A DNA stretch of 64,000 bases from Candidatus Epulonipiscium viviparus (GTDB lineage: Bacteria > Bacillota > Clostridia > Lachnospirales > Cellulosilyticaceae): contig NZ_CP117982.1 of assembly GCF_030708075.1 (NCBI RefSeq), positions 2,261,513 to 2,325,512 on the forward strand, written 5' to 3'. The position numbers were made by a program, and so were the translations under genes. Numbering within the stretch: the stretch's first letter is position 1; every line of letters starts with the position of its first letter. The notes below the pieces were generated by a model, which saw nothing but the letters and a program-made list of their open reading frames with translations, did not search any database and was not told the DNA's origin. Below are positions 26,792-34,748 of this stretch, piece by piece.

Positions 26792-27145
26792 GCGGTAGCC
26801 GCCGAGCTAGATGCATGAAAATTTGCGGTAGCCGCAGAGCTAGATGCATAAAAATTAGCGGTAGCTGCCGAGCTAGATGCATGAAAATTAGCGGTAGCTG
26901 CCGAGCTAGATGCATAAAAATTAGCGGTAGCTGCCGAGCTAGATGCATGAAAATTTGTGGTAGCTGCCGAGCTAGATGCATAAGAATTAGCGGTAGCTGC
27001 CGAGTTGGGAGCATGAGAACTTGTGGTAGCTGCCGAGCTAGATGTATAAGAATTTGCGGTAGCCGCCGAGCTAGATGCATGAAAATTTGTGGTAGCTGCC
27101 GAGCTAGATGCATAAGAATTAGCGGTAGCCGCCGAGTTGGGTGCT
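26792..27145. repeat. 33-bp minisatellite (ten full units plus a degenerate eleventh)
   Basis: Units of exactly 33 bases begin at 26792, 26825, 26858 and so on to 27122. They carry the core GCGGTAGCTGCCGAGCTAGA and then TGCAT(G/A)AAAATT. Odd units have CATGA and even units CATAA, so the true period is a 66-bp dimer. In the reverse frame each unit encodes SSSAATANF(H/Y)A, and many differences fall at third codon positions there (GCA/GCG, TCG/TCT, GCA/GCT). There is no spacer variability as in CRISPR. The core CGGTAGCTGCCG is nearly palindromic. The following ~100 bases to 27244 hold only the AAAATAGGAGG ribosome binding site of the next gene and AT-rich DNA. Confidence 0.92.
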
Positions 27146-27244
27146 ATGACAATTGAACTACATACAGATTTATAAATTGCTTGAAATGAAATTGAGATAA
27201 GTTGGAATTGCGTTCTAACAAAATAAAAATAGGAGGATACAAAA

Positions 27245-28387
27245 ATGAAAATGAGAAATTTTGTATTATTATTAGGAATTACAGCGGTGGGACTTATAGG
27301 GTGCTCGGGCTCAGCTGATGCAGATGTTAGCACTATAAGCGAGTATACATTAGAAGCATTTGCCGATGTCGAGCCATTGGCTGAAAGTGTTGAGTTTAAT
27401 GTCGGGTCTCTTGCGGGAAGTACGCACGGATTTTCAAATTACTTGATAGAAAAGTTGGGCGGCTATGAGCATTCGAATATGGACGCTGAAGTGATTGTAT
27501 TTGGCACTGGACCAATTTTGGTAGAAGCGATGGTTTCTGGAGATTGCGATGCGGGACTATATGGATTGGGCGGAACTCTGGCAGGAACGATTGGACAGGG
27601 ATTTGTTAATTTTGGAGCAGGATCTAGAGATTATCAAGCGTTACAAATTTATTCCCCAAACGACGGCGAGATGGTTGCTGCAGGTGAAGGCGCACAAATT
27701 CCAGGAGTTTATGGTACGGCAGAAGATTGGAGAGGTAAAGATATATATTTACCAGTGGGCAGTACACTTCACTATATGCTAAGCGTTGGGTTAGAGGAAT
27801 TAGGTCTAAGTACCGACGATATTAAAATAACTCACATGGATGTTCCGAATGTGAACACGGCTCTTCGTGCAGGAAAATGTGACATTGGCGGGCTTTGGAA
27901 CAGCTATCCATATGGCGATATTAATGAGAAGGCAACGGCGATAATGAAAGCCGAAGATGTAGATGTAACATTGGTAACATGTTTTTCTGCACCTAAAAGT
28001 GTGGTCTCTGATGCGGCTAAGATGTCTGCAGTAGAAAAGTGGATGGAGCTATACTTCGCAGCAGTAGATTGGATGTATGCTAGTGACGAGAACCTCGATC
28101 TTGCAACGGACTGGTTTTTGGAATGGAATGATTCGAACGGAATTAGTAGTGAGCGTTTTGAAATAGAAGCGCATCTAAAGTATCAAAAACCATACACATT
28201 GGAAGAGAATATCGAAATGTTTAATACGCAAAGTGATGCGGGCGAATTTTCAAAACTTGTCGAGTATAATGTATTGCCGTTGGAATTTTATGTAGAGCAA
28301 GGTAGTTATCGAGAAAAAGATATTGAAACATTTTTGGAGCCTCAGTATTTTGATTCATCTGTAATTGATAAGTTGGCAGCGAAGTAA
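27245..28387 (+). CDS. ABC transporter substrate-binding lipoprotein, NitT/TauT type (copy 1)
   Basis: A 380-residue lipoprotein: a hydrophobic signal followed by the lipobox LIGCSGS. The mature part is an NMT1/SsuA-like periplasmic-binding-protein type 2 fold (GSLAGSTHGFSNYLIEKLGG; DIYLPVGSTLHYML; ALRAGKCDIGGLWNSYPYGD). It is the first of three tandem paralogues, spaced exactly 1200 bases start to start. Copy 1 has its own distinct 5' end but shares its 3' third almost exactly with copy 2. Together with the downstream permeases and ATPases it forms one importer locus. Substrate unknown; family members bind sulfonates, nitrate, bicarbonate or thiamine pyrimidines. Confidence 0.88.
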   Translation: MKMRNFVLLLGITAVGLIGCSGSADADVSTISEYTLEAFADVEPLAESVEFNVGSLAGSTHGFSNYLIEKLGGYEHSNMDAEVIVFGTGPILVEAMVSGDCDAGLYGLGGTLAGTIGQGFVNFGAGSRDYQALQIYSPNDGEMVAAGEGAQIPGVYGTAEDWRGKDIYLPVGSTLHYMLSVGLEELGLSTDDIKITHMDVPNVNTALRAGKCDIGGLWNSYPYGDINEKATAIMKAEDVDVTLVTCFSAPKSVVSDAAKMSAVEKWMELYFAAVDWMYASDENLDLATDWFLEWNDSNGISSERFEIEAHLKYQKPYTLEENIEMFNTQSDAGEFSKLVEYNVLPLEFYVEQGSYREKDIETFLEPQYFDSSVIDKLAAK

Positions 28388-28444
28388 TAATTAAAAATGG
28401 CGCACGCTGTATTTTAGCAGAATCAAAATGGAGGATATTGGAAA

Positions 28445-29587
28445 ATGAAAAAGTTTGCATTATTATTAGGATTTGCAACATTGGCGACAGGAATTACGGG
28501 GTGTTATGGATCAAATGTTACAGAGACTGGCGCTATAAACAAGTATACATTGGAGGCATTTGCAGATGTGGAACCGTTGGCTGAAAATGTTGAGTTTAAC
28601 GTTGGAGCACTTACAGGGAGCACACATGGATTTGTAAGTTATCTGATACAAAAATTGGGTGGCTATGAGCATTCTAATGTTGATGCAGAAATAATTGTAT
28701 TTGATACGGGAGCACTGTTGGTAGAAACAATGGTTGCGGGAGACTGCGATGCGGGACTATATGGATTGGGCGGAACTCTTGCGGGAACGATTGGACAGGG
28801 GTTTATCAATTTTGGAGCAGGATCTAGAGACTATCAAGCGTTACAACTTTATTCACCAAACGACAGCGAGATGGTTGCGGCAGGAGAGGGCGCACAAATT
28901 CCTGGGGTTTATGGTACGGCAGATGATTGGAGAGGCAAAGACGTATATTTGCCAGTGGGTAGTACGCTTCACTATATGTTGGGGGTGGGGCTAGCAAAAT
29001 TGGGTTTAAGTATGGATGATATCAAAATAACTCATATGGATGTGCAACAAGTAAATTCTGCGCTTCGCAGCGGACATTGTAATATTGGTGGGCTTTGGAC
29101 CAACTATCCATATGGCGATATAAACGAAACAGCAACGGCGATAATGAAAGCCGAAGATGTAGATGTAACATTGGTAACATGTTTTTCTGCACCTAAAAGC
29201 GTGGTATCTGATGCGGCTAAGATGTCTGCAGTAGAAAAGTGGATGGAGCTATACTTCGCAGCAGTAGACTGGATGTACGCCAATGATGAGAATCTCAGTC
29301 TTGCAACTGACTGGTTTCTGGATTGGAATGATTCACAAGGAGTTGACAGTGAGCGTTTTGAAATAGAAGCGCATCTAAAGTATCAAAAACCATACACATT
29401 GGAAGAGAATATCGAAATGTTTAATACGCAAAGTGATGTGGGTGAATTTTCAAAACTTGTCGAGTATAATGTATTGCCGTTGGAATTTTATGTAGATCAA
29501 GGTAGTTATCGAGAAAAAGATATTGCAACATTTTTGGAGCCGCAGTATTTTGATTCATCTGTAATTGATAAGTTGGCAGCGAAGTAA
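28445..29587 (+). CDS. ABC transporter substrate-binding lipoprotein, NitT/TauT type (copy 2)
   Basis: A 380-residue paralogue of the preceding gene, with lipobox TGITGCYGS. The first ~165 bases are identical to copy 3 up to one changed base, whereas the stretch encoding AIMKAEDVDVTLVTCFSAPK matches copy 1. The predicted ligand region differs from copy 1 at GALTGSTHGFVSYLIQKLGG and ALRSGHCNIGGLWTNYPYGD. The 57-base leader, including GGAGGATATT, is repeated before copy 3. The three copies therefore look like a mosaic set with possibly different ligand preferences. Confidence 0.87.
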   Translation: MKKFALLLGFATLATGITGCYGSNVTETGAINKYTLEAFADVEPLAENVEFNVGALTGSTHGFVSYLIQKLGGYEHSNVDAEIIVFDTGALLVETMVAGDCDAGLYGLGGTLAGTIGQGFINFGAGSRDYQALQLYSPNDSEMVAAGEGAQIPGVYGTADDWRGKDVYLPVGSTLHYMLGVGLAKLGLSMDDIKITHMDVQQVNSALRSGHCNIGGLWTNYPYGDINETATAIMKAEDVDVTLVTCFSAPKSVVSDAAKMSAVEKWMELYFAAVDWMYANDENLSLATDWFLDWNDSQGVDSERFEIEAHLKYQKPYTLEENIEMFNTQSDVGEFSKLVEYNVLPLEFYVDQGSYREKDIATFLEPQYFDSSVIDKLAAK

Positions 29588-29644
29588 TAATTAAAAATGG
29601 CGCACGCTGTATTTTAGCAGAATCAAAATGGAGGATATTGGAAA

Positions 29645-30787
29645 ATGAAAAAGTTTGCATTATTATTAGGATTTGCAACATTGGCGACAGGAATTACGGG
29701 GTGTTATGGATCAAATGTTACAGAGACTGGCGCTATAAACAAGTATACATTGGAGGCATTTGCAGATGTGGAACCGTTGGCTGAAAATGTTGAGTTTAAC
29801 GTTGGAGTACTTTCGGGAAGTACGCATGGATTCTCAAGTTATTTGATAGAAAAACTGGGTGGATATGAACACGCTAATATTGATGCGGAAATAATAGTAT
29901 TTAGTACAGGACCAATTTTGGTAGAGGCGATGGTTTCGGGAGACTGCGATGCCGGTGCATATGGATTAGGTGGAGTATTAGCTGGAACGATTGGACAGGG
30001 GTTTGTCAATTTAGGAGCAATTGCTAGAGACTATCACACGTTACAAATCTATTCGCCAAACGATAGCGAGATGGTTGCGGCAGGGGAAGGCGCACAAATT
30101 CCAGGAGTTTATGGTACTGCAGATGATTGGAGAGGCAAAGACGTATATTTGCCAGTGGGCAGTACGCTTCACTATATGTTGGGGGTGGGGCTAGCAAAAT
30201 TGGGCCTAAGCACTGATGATATTAAAATAACTCATATGGATGTGCAAAATGTTAATACAGCGCTTCGTGCAGGAAAATGCGATATTGGTGGGCTTTGGCA
30301 TAATTATCCATATGGAGATATTAACGAACAAGCAACACCGATAATGACCGCCGAAGATGTAGATGTAACACTGATGGCATGCTTTGCCGCACCAGGAGAT
30401 GTGGTGGCGGACCCCGAGAAAATGCCTGTAATCGAAAAGTGGATGGAGCTATATTTCGCGGCAGTAGACTGGATGTATGCTAGCGACGAAAACCTCAGCC
30501 TTGCAACTGACTGGTTTCTGGAATGGAATGATTCGAATGGCATTAGCAGTGAGTATGATGAAGTATCAGCGCATTTAAAATATCAAAAGCTATTAACATT
30601 AGAAGAGAACGTCGAGATGTTTCATACACCAAGTGATGCGGGCGAATTTTCAAAACTTGTCGAGTATAATGTATTGCCGTTGGAATTTTATGTAGAGCAA
30701 GGTAGTTATCGAGAAAAAGATATTGCAACATTTTTGGAGCCGCAGTATTTTGATTCATCTGTAATTGATAAGTTAGTAGCAAAATAA
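29645..30787 (+). CDS. ABC transporter substrate-binding lipoprotein, NitT/TauT type (copy 3)
   Basis: A 380-residue third paralogue. Its signal peptide is the same as copy 2. Its centre is more divergent (GAYGLGGVLAGTIGQGFVNL, IARDYHTLQIYSPND) and so is residues ~240-320 (TLMACFAAPGDVVADPEKMP, SAHLKYQKLLTLEENVEM). The last ~130 bases are again nearly identical to copies 1 and 2. It retains ALRAGKCDIGGLW as in copy 1. Thirty bases of AT-rich DNA with AAGATAAGATAAGAAAGG lead to the permease genes. Confidence 0.87.
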   Translation: MKKFALLLGFATLATGITGCYGSNVTETGAINKYTLEAFADVEPLAENVEFNVGVLSGSTHGFSSYLIEKLGGYEHANIDAEIIVFSTGPILVEAMVSGDCDAGAYGLGGVLAGTIGQGFVNLGAIARDYHTLQIYSPNDSEMVAAGEGAQIPGVYGTADDWRGKDVYLPVGSTLHYMLGVGLAKLGLSTDDIKITHMDVQNVNTALRAGKCDIGGLWHNYPYGDINEQATPIMTAEDVDVTLMACFAAPGDVVADPEKMPVIEKWMELYFAAVDWMYASDENLSLATDWFLEWNDSNGISSEYDEVSAHLKYQKLLTLEENVEMFHTPSDAGEFSKLVEYNVLPLEFYVEQGSYREKDIATFLEPQYFDSSVIDKLVAK

Positions 30788-30829
30788 TAAGACAAAATAA
30801 GATAAGATAAGAAAGGAATGATTACTTGT

Positions 30830-31621
30830 ATGAATAGAAAAAATCAACCAAAATCGATATTCGCTGAAATTTTATTGCCCATAATTGTAGTTTTAGGCTT
30901 TTTATTTGTGTGGCAAATCTCGATTATGGTAGGAATAATTCCTCATAACAAAATGGCAACACCGATAGAAGTATTTTCGACTTTTCTGGTAAAATTGCAT
31001 GATACCGCACCAGACGGAGCAACTCTGCAAGAGAATATTTTGCAAAGCTTAAAAATTTCATTATCAGGATTATTTATGGGGATATTTATTGGAACCCCTC
31101 TGGGATTGTTAATGGGTTGGTACAAAAAAGTGGATATGGTGGTTAAACCTATTTTTGAACTATTTAGACCGATTCCGCCAATTGCTTGGATTCCGTTAAC
31201 GATATTGTGGATTGGGGTAGGCGACTTTGCAAAGATATGTATTATATTCGTTTCTGCATTTATCCCATGTGTATTAAACTCTCAAGCAGGCATCAGGCAA
31301 ACGTCTCCAGTGCTGATTAATATGGCCAAAACGTTTGGGGCAACAGATTTTGAAACTTTCTTAAGGATAGGAGTGCCGTCATCGATTCCTATGATTTTTG
31401 CAGGAGTGAGAATTGCCCTTGGGAATGCGTGGTCTACTTTGGTTGCAGCAGAGCTTCTGGCTGCCAATGCAGGATTGGGATATATGATTACGATGGGTAG
31501 GCAGTATCAGAGAATTGATATTATCGTCTTGGGAATGGTGACGATTGGTTTGTTAGGATTCGTTATTACCTGGGGATTTGAAAAACTCGAAAAGCATGTG
31601 ATGAAATGGAAGGTGGATTAA
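30830..31621 (+). CDS. ABC transporter permease, NitT/TauT type (A-type subunit)
   Basis: A 263-residue permease. The coupling loop is TFGATDFETFLRIGVPSSIP, and GLGYMITMGRQYQRIDIIVL lies near the C-terminus. The ATG at 30830 lies 12 bases after AAAGGA; the ATG at 30818 is directly at that site and less likely. It is paralogous to the permease at 22432. It is followed after one base by the B-type permease. It is part of an operon of three binding proteins, two permeases and two ATPases. Confidence 0.87.
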   Translation: MNRKNQPKSIFAEILLPIIVVLGFLFVWQISIMVGIIPHNKMATPIEVFSTFLVKLHDTAPDGATLQENILQSLKISLSGLFMGIFIGTPLGLLMGWYKKVDMVVKPIFELFRPIPPIAWIPLTILWIGVGDFAKICIIFVSAFIPCVLNSQAGIRQTSPVLINMAKTFGATDFETFLRIGVPSSIPMIFAGVRIALGNAWSTLVAAELLAANAGLGYMITMGRQYQRIDIIVLGMVTIGLLGFVITWGFEKLEKHVMKWKVD

Positions 31622-31622
31622 A

Positions 31623-32381
31623 ATGAAAAAATTAAGTCTATATTCTGTAGGGTCTGTTGCGGCGTTTATTATAGTATGGTTTATCGCGTCTCTATTTAAT
31701 GCTGAGTTGATTCCCTCTCCGATAGCGGTAATAGACAGGATGATATTGTTATTTGAGAAACCTGTGTCGGGATATAATTTGTTTGGACACATTTGGGCCA
31801 GTTTACGACGAGTGCTCATTGCATTACTGATTTCTGGAGTAGTGGGAATCGTAATGGGAATATTGATTGGCTGGAATTATTATGCGAAGAAAACAATTGG
31901 AGTATTATTTGAATTAATTAGACCGATACCGCCGATTGCGTGGCTACCGATTATTGTTATGTGGTTTGGAATCGGAGAGCTTTCGAAAGTAGTAATGGTA
32001 TTTATTGGAACGTTAATGCCTATAGTTATCAATACATACACTGGAATTCGAATGGTGGATAGCGCGTTACTTGATGTTGCGGAGTCGTTTAACGCTAGTG
32101 ATAGACAGCTGCTAACAGAGATAGCAATACCATCAGCATTGCCGTCGATAATGGCAGGGATCCGAAATGCTATTGGCGTGGGCTGGATGGTAGTGTTGGC
32201 AGCAGAAATGATAGGGGCAAAAGAAGGAGTAGGATTTTTGATTACTCGAGGGATGGAGTATTTTGATGTACCACTAATAATGGTTGGAATGGTTGCTATT
32301 GGCATTGTAGGTGCGTTGCTATCAGCTGTAATAGAAAAACTAGAAAGGGTGGTTTGTCCGTGGGCATACAGAATGGAGTAA
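31623..32381 (+). CDS. ABC transporter permease, NitT/TauT type (B-type subunit)
   Basis: A 252-residue permease with coupling loop SFNASDRQLLTEIAIPSALP and RGMEYFDVPLIMVG. It is paralogous to the permease at 23212 and, more distantly, to its A-type partner, so the membrane domain is probably an A-B heterodimer. The 3' end overlaps the first ATPase gene by 22 bases. Confidence 0.88.
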   Translation: MKKLSLYSVGSVAAFIIVWFIASLFNAELIPSPIAVIDRMILLFEKPVSGYNLFGHIWASLRRVLIALLISGVVGIVMGILIGWNYYAKKTIGVLFELIRPIPPIAWLPIIVMWFGIGELSKVVMVFIGTLMPIVINTYTGIRMVDSALLDVAESFNASDRQLLTEIAIPSALPSIMAGIRNAIGVGWMVVLAAEMIGAKEGVGFLITRGMEYFDVPLIMVGMVAIGIVGALLSAVIEKLERVVCPWAYRME

Positions 32382-33130
32382 TTTTAAAAGTTGAAAATAT
32401 CACAAAAAAATTTCCTAGCAAAGACGATGAAAATATTGTAGTAAAAGATATTTCGTTTGAAGTGAGAGAGAATGAATTTTTAGTTATTTTGGGTCCTGGA
32501 TATTGCGGAAAAACAGTATTGTTAAATATGATAATGAATCTGCTAAGCCCTGATTCGGGCAATGTATATCTAGAAGGCGACATTATGACGAAAGAAAAGA
32601 TGGGCAATAAGTTTAGCATGATTTTTCAAAAATTGGGACTAATGCCTTGGAAGACTGTTATGGAGAATGTGGAGCTGGGACCAAAATTGCGTGGCGAAGC
32701 CAAGGCAACAAGAAGAGAACGTGCTCAAAAATATATAGACTTAGTGGGGTTAACCGGATTTGAAAAAAGTTTTCCGTATCAACTATCTGGAGGAATGAAA
32801 CAACGAGTAGGGATTGCTCGTGCGTATACAAATGAACCAGAAATTATGATTATGGATGAGCCATTTGGGCAATTAGATGCGCAAACCAGGTATAATATGG
32901 AAGAAGAACTCGCGAGGGTGTGGCAGCAAGAGAAGAGGACTGTAATTTTTGTTACCAATAATATAGAAGAAGCAGCATATTTGGGTGACCGTATATTACT
33001 GTTGACAAAATGTCCGGCACAGATTAAGGAAATTTATAACATCGATTTACCGAGACCACGAAATATGACGAGCATGGAATTTTTGCAGTTGCGTAAGAAA
33101 ATTTCAGATAACACAGATTTGGCTTTATAG
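32360..33130 (+). CDS. ABC ATPase 1 of NitT/TauT-type importer (H-loop His replaced)
   Basis: A 256-residue ATPase; the GTG at 32360 is seven bases after AAAGGGTGG. Walker A is GPGYCGKTV (second Thr replaced by Val), Q-loop IFQKLGLMPW, signature LSGGMKQRVGIARA (intact), and Walker B IMIMDEPFGQLDAQT (intact). The switch His is replaced by Asn in FVTNNIEEAAYL. It should therefore supply an intact signature to its partner but a weakened Walker/H-loop half-site of its own. It is partnered with the ATPase 14 bases downstream. Confidence 0.9.
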   Translation: MGIQNGVILKVENITKKFPSKDDENIVVKDISFEVRENEFLVILGPGYCGKTVLLNMIMNLLSPDSGNVYLEGDIMTKEKMGNKFSMIFQKLGLMPWKTVMENVELGPKLRGEAKATRRERAQKYIDLVGLTGFEKSFPYQLSGGMKQRVGIARAYTNEPEIMIMDEPFGQLDAQTRYNMEEELARVWQQEKRTVIFVTNNIEEAAYLGDRILLLTKCPAQIKEIYNIDLPRPRNMTSMEFLQLRKKISDNTDLAL

Positions 33131-33144
33131 AAGGAGGGGGTAAA

Positions 33145-33879
33145 ATGGACAAAATACAAGTAAAAGGATTATCTAAATCGTTTGGTGAGTTGCAAGTTCT
33201 AAAAGACCTAAACTTTTCTATAAAGAAAGGTGAGTTTGTAGTAGTTGTTGGGCCAACAGGTTGCGGAAAGACCACATTTTTAAATTTGCTAACTAGAATA
33301 TACACACCCACTTCGGGAGATTTATATATAGATGGAGAGCCTGCAGATCCCAAAAAGCATAATCTAGCATTTGCATTTCAAGAAGCATCGGCAATACCAT
33401 GGCTAACCGTCGAAGAGAATATCAAATTTGGATTAAAAATCAAGAAACTACCAAAAGGAATTATTAAAGAGCGTACCGATAACATCATCGCATTGCTGGG
33501 GCTCGAAAAATTTAGGAAGCAATATCCGCGGGAGCTATCCGTAAGTTGTGAGCAAAGAGTAGTGATCGGCAGAGCATTTGCATTGCACCCAGATCTGCTA
33601 TTGATGGATGAACCGTATGGGCAAATGGATATTAAGATGAGATACTACCTAGAAGATGAAGTGTTAAAAATCTGGAAAGAACTGGGAACCACGGTTGTGT
33701 TTATTACTCACAATGTTGAAGAGGCAGTTTACCTTGCTGAAAAGGTATTGATTCTATCGAACAAACCGACAACTATTAAAGAAGTGGTAGAAATTGATCT
33801 ACCGCATCCGCGAGATTTTACAGACCCTAAATTTGTTCAAACACGAGAATATATCACAAATCAAATTAAATGGTGGTAA
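33145..33879 (+). CDS. ABC ATPase 2 of NitT/TauT-type importer (degenerate signature)
   Basis: A 244-residue ATPase. Walker A is GPTGCGKTTFLN (canonical), Q-loop AFQEASAIPW, Walker B LLLMDEPYGQMDIKM and H-loop FITHNVEEAVYL, all intact. The signature is LSVSCEQRVVIGRA instead of LSGGQ-x-QR, so both glycines are lost. Combined with ATPase 1 this predicts one canonical and one degenerate composite ATP site. It is the last gene of the importer operon, 42 bases before the second TPP riboswitch. A GGAGGGGG site precedes the ATG. Confidence 0.9.
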   Translation: MDKIQVKGLSKSFGELQVLKDLNFSIKKGEFVVVVGPTGCGKTTFLNLLTRIYTPTSGDLYIDGEPADPKKHNLAFAFQEASAIPWLTVEENIKFGLKIKKLPKGIIKERTDNIIALLGLEKFRKQYPRELSVSCEQRVVIGRAFALHPDLLLMDEPYGQMDIKMRYYLEDEVLKIWKELGTTVVFITHNVEEAVYLAEKVLILSNKPTTIKEVVEIDLPHPRDFTDPKFVQTREYITNQIKWW

Positions 33880-33921
33880 AATACTATTGCAATATTTTGA
33901 ATTGTAGAGTAAAATAGAAAA

Positions 33922-33993
33922 AAGCTAGGGGTGCCATTGTGCTGAGATATACCCTCAATACTTGAACTGGATAATGCCAGCGTAGGGAAGCTA
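33922..33993 (+). promoter_or_regulatory. TPP riboswitch upstream of thiT
   Basis: Aptamer blocks AGCTAGGGGTGCC, TGCTGAGATAT, ACCC and CTGGATAATGCCAGCGTAGG followed by GAAGCT are present in order. The flanking AGCT arms can close the first helix. An intrinsic terminator follows at 34003-34036, so this one appears to act by transcription attenuation. Confidence 0.94.
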
Positions 33994-34002
33994 ACTTTGT
34001 GC

Positions 34003-34036
34003 CAAGCTATGCCTATATAAGGTGTAGCTTTTTTTT
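34003..34036 (+). terminator. Attenuator terminator of the thiT TPP riboswitch
   Basis: AAGCTATGCCT and AGGTGTAGCTT form an 11-base stem with G-T pairs around ATATA, followed by a T run before the thiT ribosome binding site. Confidence 0.85.
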
Positions 34037-34061
34037 ATCTTAAAAATTAGGAGGATTGAAA

Positions 34062-34652
34062 ATGTTGGATGTAGTAGGAGGAATAGTATTTGCTGTGTTT
34101 ATAGGATTTTATATCTATAAAATACGAAAAGAAACGTGGGATATAAAAAAAATTGTGGTAATGGCATTGTGTGCCGCATTGAGTTTTGCATTATCAATGA
34201 TTACATTTATTAGATTGCCACAAGATGGTGGCGTGAGCCTCGCGCCGATGATGCCAATTATGTTAGCGGCGTATATTTACGGGGCAGGAGCGGGGATGAC
34301 CACGGGGTTGGTATACGGATTACTTAAGATTATGAATTCTATGTATATACTGACACCGGTACAATTTTTACTTGAATATATTATGTCACCGATGATCGTC
34401 GCCATTGCCTGCTTGTTTGGCAAAGACACAAAGATAAAAATATTACTAGGGAGTGCAATAGCGCAATTTTTACGATTTTTGTTACATTTCATAGTGGGAG
34501 CAACATATTTCAAAGAATATGCCGGAACAGAAAATCCATGGATATATTCTTTCTTTTATAATGGACCAGTATCATTGGTAGAAGGAATCATTACCTGCGC
34601 TATACTCGTGGCATTGCCAATACCTCTAATTATTAAGCAGTTAAAAAAATAA
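34062..34652 (+). CDS. thiT: ThiT, thiamine-specific S component of an ECF transporter
   Basis: A 196-residue membrane protein with about six hydrophobic segments. The ATG at 34062 is seven bases after AGGAGG. Typical ThiT features are VVMALCAALSFALSM, a Gly-rich substrate loop before LAPMMPIMLAAYIYG, GLVYGLLKIMNS, TPVQFLLEYIMSP and NPWIYSFFYNGPV. It binds thiamine outside the cell and works with the shared EcfA-A'-T module, which is not in this window. Direct control by the preceding TPP riboswitch agrees with thiamine uptake. Confidence 0.93.
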   Translation: MLDVVGGIVFAVFIGFYIYKIRKETWDIKKIVVMALCAALSFALSMITFIRLPQDGGVSLAPMMPIMLAAYIYGAGAGMTTGLVYGLLKIMNSMYILTPVQFLLEYIMSPMIVAIACLFGKDTKIKILLGSAIAQFLRFLLHFIVGATYFKEYAGTENPWIYSFFYNGPVSLVEGIITCAILVALPIPLIIKQLKK

Positions 34653-34672
34653 GATTATTTCTATCCTTGGAC

Positions 34673-34701
34673 TTGCAAATTTTTACCAAAGCTGCTATAC
34701 T
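34673..34701 (+). promoter_or_regulatory. Promoter of the VOC-family gene
   Basis: TTGCAA (34673-34678), a 17-base spacer and TATACT (34696-34701), about 48 bases upstream of the start codon. Confidence 0.65.
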
Positions 34702-34748
34702 AAAAAATGCGTATAGTAAAATATAATTTTGTGAAATGAGGATTAAAT

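Larger units (their letters stand above)
27240..30787 (+). repeat. 1200-bp tandem triplication of a binding-protein gene
   Basis: Three coding units plus two identical 57-base spacers give an exact 1200-base period. Identity is patchy: copies 2 and 3 share the 5' end, 1 and 2 share the region about 700-1000 bases in, and all three share the 3' end. Confidence 0.9.

Noticed and set aside
26792-27145. CRISPR array
   Set aside because: The 33-bp units are contiguous with no unique spacers and no cas genes are nearby.
26788-27333. A 181-codon reverse-strand ORF through the 33-bp array as a current gene
   Set aside because: Its only start lies inside the next gene's signal peptide with no ribosome binding site. 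The substitution pattern is kept as a finding, but a present-day gene is not supported.
24047-33879. Sulfosugar (sulfo-transketolase) or taurine utilisation pathway
   Set aside because: TauA/SsuA-type importer plus transketolase is suggestive, but no sulfonate-specific enzyme (desulfonase, sulfolactaldehyde enzyme, exporter) is present and the SDR gives no specificity.
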